Made by a program: the position numbers and the translations under genes. 64,000 bases of DNA from Microvelia longipes (lineage: Eukaryota; Arthropoda; Insecta; Hemiptera; Veliidae), in assembly GCA_018340805.1 (NCBI GenBank), contig JACMZG010001913.1, positions 11,622,465 through 11,686,464 on the forward strand, written 5' to 3'. The notes beneath the pieces were generated by a model. That model did no database searches. It was not told the origin of the DNA and saw only the letters and a list, made by a program, of their open reading frames with translations. Positions 11,163 through 22,292 of this stretch are shown piece after piece (the first letter of the stretch is position 1; every line of letters begins with the position of its first letter).

Positions 11163-11200
11163 CACTGAGGATGCCAAGCATCGCTTGTGCGAAAGCTTTG
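11163..11200 (+). ncRNA. Hammerhead-ribozyme-like core (candidate)
   Basis: CTGAGGA is followed by a possible stem-loop (gcaagcg-type arms, tgccaagca / tgcttgtgc) and then CGAAAG. This resembles the CUGANGA - helix II - GAAA core of hammerhead ribozymes, which are known in Penelope-like and other retroelements. Helices I and III and the NUH cleavage site could not be confirmed. An AATAAA-type signal follows. Low confidence. Confidence 0.25.
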
Positions 11201-11862
11201 ATGAAATAAATTAAACTAACAAAACTCGGACTGCTGTCTTCATTATTTTTTTCCTAATTAAATAAATCTTGATAGGGTGGTTCAGAATGGCGTATGTGTT
11301 ACAAATAGTGTTTGGTGAGCCTTTATATGTTATGTATTTTCTAAATGAGCTCGCCAATTATGTATATAATGTGCTCTTTTTAGGATTTTTTTCAATTTTT
11401 TTTTAAAATGGCTTTTTGTGATATTAGTATTCTTTTTTATTTATTTATTAATTAATTAATTTATTTATTTATTTTATTTTTGCTCATACTAAAAATTTTG
11501 TAAGTAGTTATCCAAAAGTATGCAGAATCTATTTGTAGGGGTCAAATAGATTATTTTCCTATCTACCTACGGTATTAATGAGGAAAAATAAGAAGAATAG
11601 TAATATAAAAATAAAAACCCTAATCAATTATAAGTATGTTCAATTTATACTTTTTAGTGCAACAATAATTTATTTAGACTTAAAACTACAAAGAAGAATT
11701 TAATCAATCAAAAGAAGACTTTTTTTTAAAATAAACAATTATCTTAAAAAACTACAATTATGTTAAGAAATATCAAAAAACTATATACATAATTGTATAT
11801 TCATATATATTTACATATACACATACACCTACATATTTATTAATTATTAGACATTGATGACG

Positions 11863-12092
11863 ATAATAATCAATACAAAAAAGCCACTCCAAAAAGTTAA
11901 TTTAATAAAATTTAAAGCCGACTTTCAACCTAAACCGTCATCATCATACCTTAATTACGTATGATGGCTGGTCGAGCTAACTTATGCGCACACGATAAAG
12001 CAAGCATTGATGATGACCGTTTAGGTTGAAAGCCGGTTTTGAATTTTATTAAATTAATTTTGTGGGGAGGCTTTTTTCGTATTGATTATTAT
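11863..12092. mobile_element. Fold-back MITE, about 230 bp
   Basis: Long imperfect inverted arms of about 82 bp each: ataataatcaatacaaaaaa at the left and its complement ending gtattgattattat at the right. Both arms carry gactttcaacctaaac or its complement. The centre is short and non-coding. Confidence 0.8.
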
Positions 12093-12231
12093 AATACACT
12101 CCACCTGTGCTTTACCTTAATAACGATTGATGACGATCTTTATTAGATTGAAAGAAATTTAATTTAATCTTTGTAAATAAATAAATTTAAAAGGAGGGAA
12201 TTCTTATTCATCTTTGTATTTTAAACCAGTG

Positions 12232-12802
12232 CTATAATACGACACACGGCTAAAATCAATTGACAGCCCGCCAAAATCTCAATGCTTTCAACCCTCTTTT
12301 TTTAATAAAAAAATCCCTTCTTTTATGTAACAATAGTTATTTATGCCATAAGGCTGAGAAGTATGTCTTTATGTCACGGCAATTAGATTTACCGACGAGC
12401 GAAGCGAGTCGGGAAAAATTGCCAAGACATAAAGACATTCTCAGCCGGATGTCATTGAAGTCATGACATTGAAGAATACGTCAATGTCCAAGTGTCAAAT
12501 ATAGGCACTCAGATCATATTACAACTTCGCCTTATTGGATGAATTGAACAGATTGGAATGAAACGAAACGAAATCAAACACATCAATATGCACAATGAGG
12601 GAAATAAAAGCGACGCGAGGTTACAAATATTTACAACCAGTGTTGCCTTTTTATGATTTTATGTACAAAAAAGGTATTTTTTATACCGAGGTTGGCATGA
12701 GGTGGAGGGGGAAGAGCGGGGTCGGTCTGAACCAATAGAATTCTTTCCCTCACAGATTTTTGGCGCGCTGTCAATTGATTTTAGCCGTGTGTCGTACTAT
12801 AG
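12232..12802. mobile_element. MITE with about 45-bp terminal inverted repeats
   Basis: The ends are ctataatacgacacacggct ... and ... agccgtgtgtcgtactatag. The inverted match runs through aaaatcaattgacag into the gcccgccaaaa / tttttggcgcgc region. The element is about 570 bp, has no transposase, and contains the hairpin cassette at 12332-12451. A target duplication was not convincing. Confidence 0.8.
12332..12451. repeat. 120-bp hairpin cassette, copy 1
   Basis: An imperfect palindrome. The outer arms are ggctgagaa ... ttctcagcc, the middle arms tgtctttatgtc ... gacataaagaca, and the core is ccgacgagcgaagcgagtcgg. It is almost identical to 18325-18444 but sits in unrelated flanking sequence. 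Confidence 0.85.
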
Positions 12803-13250
12803 TGTTACTAATAATAAGAAATATTGCTGATAAATAGAATACCTGGACTGTATGGTCGTGATTATTGATGATCCTGATGACGCGTCCCGATGATGGCTTA
12901 CCGGATGATTTAATCGGTTCAATCTCACCATCCACCAAACTTTGTTTCCTACTAAGTGGTGGTTTTCCAACGGCTGGAACCCAGCTGTTATTACCGCCAT
13001 ACCATATTCCACCATTCTTCTTTCCATAGCTAGCATTCTGCAACACAGGTCGAAGAATTATTAACTCATCCTCAATCAGTAAAAGGGTATGGGTAAAAGT
13101 TCTTATTTCTTTCAAACGATCGATTTTTTCTATGAGAATATATACTATATATACTATAATAGCACTATATTGGCAGGCACTACAGTAGTGCTATTAAGTC
13201 GATAACCTCATAACACCTATAATTGTCTTTGTTTATTTTATGACATTATA
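12803..13250. other. No gene called
   Basis: Two overlapping minus-strand frames (114 and 79 codons) occur at 12771-13115. They overlap the MITE end, resemble no family I know, and have no supported splice sites. Confidence 0.35.
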
Positions 13251-13674
13251 GACCAAGAGCCCAGGGGTGTTTTGTTAAAAAAGTGTAATGGCTGGAAACG
13301 GGTTTAATTTTTTGTAAATACCTTCCTGAACAAGGATCTGCAATTCTGCCGACTCGTATCGGATGGGCGTCCCAGGCAGAACGCACTTTACAGGTCAAAT
13401 TTACCACCCAAGGTAACAAACAGTGTAATGGCTGGAACAGGTCTCAATTTTTCGTTAATACCTTCCTGAACAAGGATCTGCAATTCTGCCGACTCGTATC
13501 GGATGGGTGTCCCAGGCAGAACCTTTGACCCCTAAAGTGCGTTCTGCCTGGGACACCCATCTGATACGAGTCGGCAGAATTGCAGATCCCTGTTCAGGAA
13601 GGTATTTACGAAAAATTAAGACCGGTTCCAGCCATTACACTTTTTATTAACAAAACACCCCTGGGCTCTTGGTG
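13251..13674. mobile_element. Fold-back element with an internal third copy of its arm
   Basis: The terminal inverted repeats begin accaagagcccaggggtgtt and close with the complement. Each arm continues through gtgtaatggctgga, accttcctgaacaaggatct and ctgccgactcgtatcggatg. A further direct copy of this arm lies at about 13423-13521. The element is therefore arm, arm, reversed arm. No ORF. Confidence 0.85.
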
Positions 13675-14006
13675 TATTAGAAAATGTAAACGAATTTCTG
13701 GCGCGAATGTCCGTAAGCAGGGGGGAAATTTTTTTTAATTGCGCGCTATTTATCAATCCAGCAGTAGCATCACAACTATTTATTTATCTTTCGAATTTTT
13801 CAAAGAAAATGCAAATATTTATCCCATAGATTATACAATGTACGGCACAAAATTATTTGCACTTATTTAAAGGCTCCAAGTGTATGCTAAAATTTAGCCT
13901 TATAATACCAATATAGAAGAAGCATACAAAATGTAACAAAAAAATGTACAAAAAATTTTTTTTTTGTAATTGTACAAAAAAATGTACAATTACAAAATGT
14001 AATTCT

Positions 14007-14465
14007 ACTAATAACACGAAAGCCGGTTGGCTGGTGGTCTTAAGTAGGGGTACCACCCTAACAACAAAACATTATTTTAAATATGTGTCATAAATATCCA
14101 TTAATGAAGAAAGATCGTAAAGAACAAATATAATAACTTAAAAACACCTGCTGAGTATTTAATAAAACCGGTATTAGATGGCAAAAGGATAGCGGGATAC
14201 AAGAATCTACATTTAGTTGACGAGGACTACTTTTAATATAATTTTAATTAAAAACGTTAAACTACGATTTAAAATGCTTAAAATGTTGAAATGCACCGAT
14301 ATTTATATTAGTACTTTATGAATGATCAACCATTAATTAATAATAGAACATAATAATTCAGCAACCGGAAGTATTGCCAACTTTTTTATAAGAATATTGT
14401 ATATCGTTAGGGTGGCAGCATTATTTAAGACCACCAGTGAACCGACTTTCGTGTTATCATTAGTG
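14007..14465. mobile_element. MITE with about 58-bp inverted repeats
   Basis: The left end actaataacacgaaagccgg ... ggtggtcttaa ... ccaccctaac matches the complement of the right end (gttagggtgg ... ttaagaccacc ... ttcgtgttat). The interior is AT-rich and non-coding. Confidence 0.85.
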
Positions 14466-14842
14466 CTCCTTCTATATATAGTTTTATTCTAAGAATTTAG
14501 CACATTTTTTAAAAAAATTCGACAAAATTAAATAACAAGTTGTGACGCTACTGCTCTGGTTATAAAGCAGATACCAGAAACTTAAGTGAGAACTTGATTA
14601 ATAAAAAGCTTGCGACTCAAAGAAAATTACCTCGGCTTGCGAACCTCTGCGCCAGAATTATCTTAAAGTTATAAACTTATATACTGTAAATATGTCGATA
14701 AAAACTATTGCCGGTATCAAGATTTGAACCAAGGAGGCTTTGAGTGGCTTTATCGACTTGGGCCGGTTTTGTTCGATTTAGTACCTCAAAAATCATTGAA
14801 AAGAAAACCCCAAAGTTTGTTATTTACCGGCCATAATTTTAA

Positions 14843-14890
14843 GTCACTTTGAATAGTGGTGCTTACTCCAGCACCACTATTCAAAGTGAC
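14843..14890. repeat. Perfect 21-bp inverted repeat, 6-nt loop
   Basis: Arm gtcactttgaatagtggtgc(t) at 14843-14863, loop tactcc, and the exact complement at 14870-14890. It would form a strong stem. A tRNA-like or terminator role is not supported; it is probably an element end or a small fold-back. Confidence 0.9.
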
Positions 14891-15293
14891 CCAGAAAACA
14901 TAATTTCATAATTAGTGTCCATTGGTTTAATTATATTCCATAGGTTCTTAATTATAATTTAGTGTTATTAAGGTCAATATACTACTTACTAATACAGGTT
15001 TCAAGACAATTAGAGATTTTATGTTTTAATCAATTTAATAAAGGTCAATCGTGATAGCCTTGTCCAAACGCGAAACTACATGGATTTTCCATAGGTGATT
15101 CAAGGTGGGGCTAGAGAAGCATAGAACCCCCCCCCCTGATTAGAAATTAGTCCCCTCCCAAAAAAACATTTTCCTATTAGCTAATAAAATTAAATTTAAC
15201 TTAAAAAATATTAATAATAATAAAGAATAAAAAAGTTAGTTAAACGATTCGTACACAGTAACAGCGCAATTTTGTTATATATGTTTAAATATA

Positions 15294-16008
15294 CAGGGTG
15301 TTTCATATGTCCACCAAAGAAGAAGGTCATAGTACTCCTCAACAAAAAAATGTCTGAAAACAAAAAATGTTCTATAATATAAACCCCTATCTCCTACCGT
15401 TTTCCCACAAGGTCAAATTAAATATTTAAAAAAAAATGTTTGACCCCACATTATTAGCGTTTAAACTGTTCAAGGTAGAAAGGTGAAATTGGTCTCGTTG
15501 GAAAGCTAAGTAAATTTCCTATAGAACAAATAGTTAACTATGTCAAATATGTTAGAACTACTGCCCAAAAATTTGCATGAAAATTATTTTTTGCAAAAAT
15601 TAAATTTTATGGAATTTTTATGGTAAGGCATTAGAGGAAGTAAGAGATGAGCAAAAGTTTAGCCAAGAACGGAAAAAACTTCTCTCATTATTGCCCTTTA
15701 AGCAAATTCAAATATTTTTATACATTGAATAGTCAAAAATATAAGCTATTGTTGCTAGAAGTTGCGAACACTGATAATTTTTGTCGTATAAAAGTGGAAA
15801 TAATGTGTTATTTAAGCAAAATATTTTTTTTTAAAGTGAACTAATAATAAGATTTTATGATGTGAGGTCAAACATTTTTTAAAAATATTAAATTTGACCT
15901 TGTTGGAAAACGGTTGGAGATCAGGGATTATATTATAGGGCATTTTTTGTTCCCTTTGAAAGAGTACTATCACCCTTCTTCGGTGGACACATGATATGAA
16001 ACACCCTG
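15294..16008. mobile_element. MITE with CAGGGTG ends and TA target site
   Basis: Ends CAGGGTGTTTCATATGTCCA ... and ... CATGATATGAAACACCCTG, flanked by TA on both sides. Longer inverted arms extend inward (ggtcaaattaaatattt, tgtttgacc and their complements). The 65-codon frame at 15647 is not transposase-like. TA duplication suggests mobilisation by a Tc1/mariner-type enzyme (inference). Confidence 0.85.
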
Positions 16009-16220
16009 TATATAAATATACTTTCTGAATAAATTATAAATTAATTCATTTTTTAAATTTTCTTTGGTTTGTTAAACAAGCAATGGTTAATTACCTTTCA
16101 AAATAATCTATTAACCTACATTGATTTAATTAAAAAGTTAATTAGGAAGAGAAGTTATATTCATAAAGTAATAGAGACAAGTTAATTACATTAGATTCAA
16201 AAATACAGTATTATATACAC

Positions 16221-16221
16221 A

Positions 16222-16286
<65 letters not shown>
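16221..16286. repeat. AT microsatellite
   Basis: Long (AT)n tract with one interruption. Confidence 0.95.
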
Positions 16287-16287
<1 letters not shown>

Positions 16288-16365
16288 CCTAATGTGGATT
16301 CTAGGTTAATTAATGAAGATTTCAGAAATCCTTTAGAAATTTTATTTATGTAAACATTAATAACA

Positions 16366-16400
16366 GACGTTTCGCATGGCGAAGCCAGGCATCTTCAGTG
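16366..16400 (-). ncRNA. Hammerhead-ribozyme-like core (candidate)
   Basis: On the minus strand CTGAAGA is followed by a stem-loop TGCCTGGC-TTC-GCCATGC and then GAAAC-GTC. It has the CUGANGA - helix II - GAAA order and sits in a T-rich context like the motif at 11163-11200, followed by AATAAA-like signals. The other helices are unproven. Confidence 0.3.
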
Positions 16401-18324
16401 TAAACAATAAAACAAAACAAACAACCAACACCAAAGAATTTAGTAAAGCATACCAAAACCAAAAGAACATCACAAAAACTGTACCACAGTTTAAACAAAT
16501 AAATTTGAAATAAAAGGAAAAACACAATAGCAAGTTAAAAAACTAAAGGTTAGAAGTAAGTAAATTTCTAAAGGACGGAAGTCTTCATTAATTAACATAA
16601 AATTTAATTCTTATCAGTCCAATAACTATTTTGTTAATTATGCTCAATGTGGATTTTTATAGGAAAAAAACAGATAAATTTGCTAGATCATTCTCGTTTA
16701 TCTGTCACTACTAACTTATACTACCGCACATAAGTTAACATTAACTTTATGGTGATCTTCAAGTGGATAATTAAGAGGTCTTTTTCAACATCTAGCTTTA
16801 AAGGTTTGTCAAAATTACAAATTTTGGGTAAAAATAAGAAAAACATCAAAAGAAAACATGAATGTAATTTATGACGTGGCGCAAAGAAATTACATGATTT
16901 TTACAACGTTTTCCAAGGTTTCTATTTTTAGTATTCGATTTTTATGCTAGGATTTTAGCTATTTTACCAAAACCGAGTTATTAGATGCAAATCAGGGAAT
17001 TTCAAGCCAATGACTTTTCCAACTTTCATAGAGGTATATAACTTAGATATAGTATAAGTTTGTAATCTTAGGGTAACTTCAACAGTATTAGCCGTTGAAA
17101 GAACTTAATAAATATAATTAAAGTATATAACAATACTTTATAAGTATAAAATTTAATAACATATGTCTCTTATTAATGAATATAACTCGAATAAAGTATG
17201 TTTGTAACTTTAGGATAATTTGCTGTGAAAATAGTTATTTATGAACCGAGGGAGTAAAGAATCCTATTATTTCCTTGAACAGTTGGTTTCTAAGGCGTAA
17301 GCCGAGGGAACTAAAAGTATTTTAGTTATGACTATTAACTCCCGAGGCGAAGTTGAGGCAGGTAATTGCGAGGGGGAAAATAGCATTTTACTCCCAAGGT
17401 GCATACAAGATTTTATCTCCAGACGTTGATTTTATTTTAACATGTTTGGTTGTATTTTATTAAAAATTGTTTGGGTCGGACCCACTTATAAATTTAAGGG
17501 GTAATAAAAAAAAATGTTTTCTTGTTACAAACAACTTCTTTTGACCTGAAACGGATTTTGAGTTAGTAAAACTTTTTTTTTGCTTGGGCCCCCCTTATAA
17601 ATTTTAGAGGTGCTGCCCTGGGAAAATTACAAAAATTTATCAGTCACCTGTGTACATTTAGAGAATACCACTCCCCTAAGAAATTGATATAAGTGGCTCT
17701 GATAACCCAATAATAGGTAACACTTTTTTTTATCACTAAGTCATTATTCCCGGTTAATGACGTCATAAAACACTCACAATATCAGGTTGAGTCGGTCTTA
17801 TAATTTGACAATCCTAAGAATATTTTTATGTTAATTTTCACCATTATTTTGATTTATTATATTTTATAGAATACTTAGTTTACCTTGTTTAAATTTGTAG
17901 TGATTTTTACAACGTTTTACTTTATTTAAACAAAATTAAATAAATAAATAAGAGGCAAAACAAACAAACATAATTTGACGATTCATAAACAGCTGATTAT
18001 ATAAAAAAAAATAAAATGAAATATAATAAAATTATATTTATTAGGTATTTTATAAAAATGTTTAATACTAAAAAATACTAATGCGTCGTATTTTAAGTTA
18101 AAATGTATAGAAAATATTATTATAAACAATACTCATGTTTAATAGACGAAAAACACGGAAATTAACTCAATAACTTGCAACATAATAACCTCAACTCATT
18201 CATTTCTCCTCCTAGGGTGTTTTAACTTTTTCACCATTAAATTTAAATGTACCATAACTCCCTAGGAAGTAGAGTATTACCCATTTAGTAATTACAATAA
18301 CTAATTTTGCAACTGTAAGTAGAT
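16401..18324. other. No gene seen
   Basis: AT-rich sequence. A gaggcgaagttgaggc-type patch near 17340 resembles a degenerate repeat. No exon pattern was recognised. Confidence 0.4.
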
Positions 18325-18444
18325 AATAGTTATTTATGCCATAAGGCTGAGAAGTGTGTCTTTATGTCACGGCAATTAGATTTACCGACGAGCGAAGCGA
18401 GTCGGGAAAAATTGCCAAGACATAAAGACATTCTCAGCCGGATG
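18325..18444. repeat. 120-bp hairpin cassette, copy 2
   Basis: Nearly identical to 12332-12451, from aatagttatttatgccataa to tctcagccggatg, with one clear substitution (agtgtgtc for agtatgtc). Here it is not inside the MITE that carries copy 1. Confidence 0.85.
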
Positions 18445-19229
18445 ACATACACTACTTTTTTTTGAGGTAGCACTCATTAAATAAACTGCACTAAATACTT
18501 AATTGAAAAAAAAAACAAAAGTCCAATTAACTCCATATTATCGTCGTCATTGAATTTATCCATAGCTTCACACTTTTACTCAAAAATGTAAAAGCTTTAC
18601 AAACAAACACACAAAAATTGTCAATTAGAACTAGAACACCTTTTAAAAACAAAAAAAAATAGCCTACGAACAAAAACAGAAACAAAATTAACGTTTTTAA
18701 AGAAATCTCATGAAGGTTTTACACAGATTGTTTTTTGAACACGCTACATTACAGTAATGGCGGCAATATATGAATTACTTTTACGTCCTAGGAGTTTTTT
18801 TACATTCATTATTGTCCTCGGTGGTGAAAAGTACTAAATAACCTCCTATAACAATAATGATTGGCTTCTCATCCTAAAAACGGTCCAATAAAGTGCTCAA
18901 TTACGTACTACCTCAAAAAAAAGTATCTTATGTAGTCTCTTTTAAAAGTATATGACACTTTTAAACCAGAAAGGCCTTTATAAGCATAATTGTACATAAA
19001 GGGTGTCATCAAACAAAAATAGCATATTGACACAAAAATCAATTTTTTAAAATTAATTTTAAATATTTTTTAAATTGACTTTGGACCAGGGGGGGGGGTT
19101 AACTTAAATGAGGAAAAGTTTGGGTTCGATTATCGCAAGCTGCTAGAAATCAGCGCTGCGGCGGACCTGTGTGGATTACGTCTTATTAAATTTAAAATAT
19201 GGGCGACATAGACCCATTTCTACTCACAC
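18445..19229. other. No gene seen
   Basis: AT-rich, with a G run at about 19090-19098. No supported feature. Confidence 0.4.
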
Positions 19230-19375
19230 ACACTGATATCATTATAAAATTATAACTACTCAAAACTTTTTAAAAACGCCTTAAATAGAGAATTCTTATG
19301 CGGTCACGGTTTTGAATTTTTAACACAATAATTTTCCTATACACCTACTATATCAGGAGAGGAAAAGTAAAAATT
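19230..19375. mobile_element. Family A 3' fragment
   Basis: It matches the last part of 8311-9390: cacacactgat, actttttaaaaacgcc, cggttttgaatttttaacac and the terminal hairpin ttttcctatacacctac ... gaggaaa. Confidence 0.55.
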
Positions 19376-19825
19376 AATTAACACAATTATTTATAAATAA
19401 TTGAAACAAGACCCCGAACACATTAGCTCATTTTTCCTAAGAAAATTCTCGAAAAACCTTTACGAATTATTTTTTATTACTAATATATTTTCATGTATTA
19501 TATTTATTATTCTTAAGTAATAAAAAGAAAAATTAATAATTCATCTCGATATATTATCATGTTAGTTGCGTGCAGCATGGAGAAAAAGTGTTTTCTTTTT
19601 TACACTTGGAAATTTACCGCAGGAAATCTGAAGGTTTTAGAGATTTGATTATAGATATCAGAAACTTGGTTGTGTAATAAGATGTTAAATATTTTTTACT
19701 AGTTAGAATGAGTGTATATTTCATAGATGACAAAGCAATGATAAAATATTCCTCTAATGCACAAATTTTATAATTTTGTCAAAGATATTTTAATTTTCCT
19801 CATTTATAACTTAGCAATAAGGTTA

Positions 19826-19980
19826 GAAGTCCGGGGTTCGCAGCCCGGAATATGCTCTTAGTTTATATGAATGGTATATGTAAAAAAATAGATTTCGTCT
19901 ACTATAATATAATCTTTTGAGCAAAGCAGATGCAACCCTTCTCAGTTGGGCTAAAAGGTTTTAAAAGCGCCTATTTATTT
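19826..19980 (+). mobile_element. tRNA-derived SINE, copy 3, 5'-truncated
   Basis: It begins near the B box (gtccggggttcgcagcccgg) and continues through atatgctcttagtt and gttgggctaaaaggtttt to gcgcctatttattt. This is the 3' body of the family at 7659-7917 and 8622-8909. The A-box half is missing. Confidence 0.75.
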
Positions 19981-20160
19981 ACATTTTTGAAAAAATGTTT
20001 GAAAAAATAAAATGTTTTGGAAAAATATTTGAAAAAATATTTTGTTGGAACTAAAACCTAAAACCAAGATATCAATGAATCATCCATATCAATTGATTTT
20101 TAAACTACCTGAAAGTTTTTTTGATAAAAAGCTTTCTTTCTGTCAGTGCGAGATGTTTGT

Positions 20161-20177
20161 GTATCCGTCTGTCTGTC

Positions 20178-20213
<36 letters not shown>

Positions 20214-20270
20214 TGTGTGTGTGTGTCTGTGTGTGTGTGTGTGTGTGTCTGTGCGTGTTTGCGTCTGTTA
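20161..20270. repeat. TG/CTGT microsatellite
   Basis: (CTGT)n then (TG)n with CTG interruptions. The Cys/Val-rich frames across it are repeat artefacts. Confidence 0.95.
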
Positions 20271-20472
20271 CTATTGTAGATCACAGTGTGTTTATGTTAG
20301 AAACATTAAACTTGTCACAAAAATCAATCGTAATGTCTTTTAAATAAATAACAATAAAAAAATATTAATTAAGTCACAATGATTGTCCAATTAAAATTTT
20401 AGCGATTTATATCCAGCCCATGATCTGAAACTGTGTTTTTATAAATTACTAGAACACTACAGTTTTAAATTT

Positions 20473-20530
20473 TAGCCAGAATTTAAACCAAGGGGATATA
20501 TATATATAGCCAGAATTTAAACCAAGGGGA
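20473..20530. repeat. 24-bp direct duplication around an AT tract
   Basis: tagccagaatttaaaccaag + ggga occurs at 20473-20496 and again at 20507-20530, separated by tatatatata. It may be a target duplication or local slippage. Confidence 0.85.
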
Positions 20531-20554
20531 ATTTCGCCTAGAATTCAACTACGT

Positions 20555-20598
20555 ACCCTAAAAAGTCAACATTATTTTCTGCGTTGACTTTATAGGGT
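20555..20598. repeat. Imperfect hairpin
   Basis: accctaaaaagtcaac and gttgactttatagggt face each other across 12 nt. Confidence 0.75.
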
Positions 20599-20628
20599 GG
20601 ATAATGTGTTATCTTGTGAACACACAAA

Positions 20629-20690
20629 GATATATATATATATTATATATAATATATATATATTTATATATATATATATATATAGCCATA
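20629..20690. repeat. AT microsatellite at left mitochondrial junction
   Basis: (TA)n, followed by tagccatatatagccata and then the first mitochondrial bases at about 20709. Confidence 0.9.
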
Positions 20691-20708
20691 TATAGCCATA
20701 ATTATAGC

Positions 20709-20863
20709 CATATAAATTTGATCATTACCAAAAATGATCCTGGTTGTCCTAATTCAATCCGAATAATTCATCTTATTGATGTACAATTATACCTGATCAT
20801 ATCCTAAAATAAAATATAAAGTTCCAATATCTTTATGATTAGTTGAAAATATTCATTATTCAA
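20709..20863 (-). pseudogene. cox1: cox1 5' fragment (insert)
   Basis: The first 50 or so codons of cox1, read on the minus strand, with several indels relative to the copy at 54485-56020. It is truncated at the insert edge. Confidence 0.85.
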
Positions 20864-20872
20864 TTTTTAATT

Positions 20873-20931
20873 AAATCCTATAAAATTGTATTTATATTTT
20901 TAACTTGAAGGTTAATAGTTTAATTAAACTT
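20873..20931 (-). tRNA. trnW: trnW (insert copy)
   Basis: Tryptophan tRNA. The anticodon loop reads TTCAAG after loss of one A relative to the other copies. Confidence 0.7.
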
Positions 20932-20937
20932 AAGGGT

Positions 20938-21930
20938 TTATATTATATTTATTATTATTGTTACTGGTAGTATAAAGTTAATAATTATTTTTATTAAATT
21001 TAAGTTTTTTTATTATTAAAAATGTTATATTTTATTATAGTATTATTTGATATAATAATAGGAGTTACTATTCGTAAATAATAAAACAAAGTAATTATTG
21101 ATGAAAATATTAAAATTATTAATTCAATGTTTATATTAATAATTAATTATTGATTGAATTACAATTCACTTAGGTAAGAATCCGATAAATGGGGTAAACC
21201 CCCAATCTTAAAAATAGAAATTATATTTATTTTATCTATTTTTTTTTAAATTTAAATTTAATTGATTTAATATTGTTATTGAGTTTTTTTCTATATATTT
21301 TACTAATATATAAATAATTGTTCTGTAAATAATTCAATATTTAATTTCATATTTCATTATCAAATTTTATGCAGATAATTATTCAACCTATATGATTAAC
21401 TGATGAAAAAGCTATAATTTTTTTAATAAAAGTTTGATTTAGTCCTCCAATTGCACCTGTTATTGCTCTTAATATAGCTATAATAATTATAAATTTATTA
21501 TTATTTAAATTAGATAAAATAAATATTGGTGCTAATTTTTGTCAAGTATTAATATAAAACATTATTTCATTTAATTTTATTTATTAAATTAATAAATCAT
21601 ATATGTATTGGGCTGCCCTATTTTTATAAATAGTGCTATTGATATAATAGTTGTTGTTTTTTCTCTTATAAATATTTCAGTTCTTATCATTGATGGGTTT
21701 ATAATAATAGTAAAAATTAATACAACTGATCTTATTCTTTGAATAAGGAAATATATTATTATTCTTTCTGATGAGTTAATATTTTTTTTTTCTTTAATTA
21801 TAGTAATAAATGATATTATATTAATTTCTAATCCTATTCATATACTAAATCAGTTTGTTGAACTTAGAATTATTAATGTACTTATAATTAATGTAATAAT
21901 TGATAAATTTTTTGTTGAGTTTTTAATTAT
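20938..21930 (-). pseudogene. nad2: nad2 (insert copy, broken)
   Basis: Whole-length nad2 similarity with substitutions and frame-breaking indels, for example at about 21546-21566 and 21615-21625. No long open frame survives. Confidence 0.8.
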
Positions 21931-21931
21931 T

Positions 21932-21997
21932 AAAAAGAAGAATTTTATTCTATTTTCAGGGTATGAACCTAAAAGCTTAAACTTAGCTTATCTTTTT
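21932..21997 (-). tRNA. trnM: trnM (insert copy)
   Basis: AAAAAGA ... TCTTTTT acceptor and GGTTCATACCC anticodon arm (CAT). Confidence 0.8.
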
Positions 21998-22066
21998 ATA
22001 TTTTGGTGTAATAGATGCACATTGAGTTTTGATCTCAAAAGATTAGGTTTAATTCTAAAAAATATA
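21997..22066 (+). tRNA. trnQ: trnQ (insert copy)
   Basis: Anticodon arm GAGTTTTGATCTC (TTG). One extra G in the T arm relative to the other copies. Confidence 0.8.
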
Positions 22067-22131
22067 ATAAGAGTAATATATTACATTATCTATTCTATCA
22101 AAATAGCCCTTTAATCAGGCATCTTATTTTT
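22067..22131 (-). tRNA. trnI: trnI (insert copy)
   Basis: Minus-strand loop TTTGATAGA (GAT), with an AATAAGA-type acceptor. Confidence 0.75.
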
Positions 22132-22162
22132 TAATATTTTTAAAAATATTGGAACTATTTAT

Positions 22163-22229
22163 TTGATAAAGTGTCTGAAAATAGGTTGTAAATTGTAAAT
22201 TTATATATGAATTTAAATATTCCTTTGTC
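22163..22229 (+). tRNA. trnY: trnY (insert copy)
   Basis: Anticodon arm GTAAATTGTAAATTTAT (GTA). Located next to the control region as in the other copies. Confidence 0.8.
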
Positions 22230-22230
22230 A

Positions 22231-22292
22231 GGTTTTATAGTCAATAAATGATATTTAGACTGCAATTCTAAAGTAGTATTCTTACTAAAACC
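22231..22292 (+). tRNA. trnC: trnC (insert copy)
   Basis: GGTTTTA ... TAAAACC acceptor and GACTGCAATTC anticodon arm (GCA). Confidence 0.85.

Noticed and set aside
12771..13115. 114- and 79-codon minus-strand frames
   Set aside because: They overlap a MITE end, compete with each other, and show no domain, start context or splice support.
20042..20347. Cys/Val-rich frames resembling a cysteine-rich peptide
   Set aside because: Translation of a TG microsatellite.
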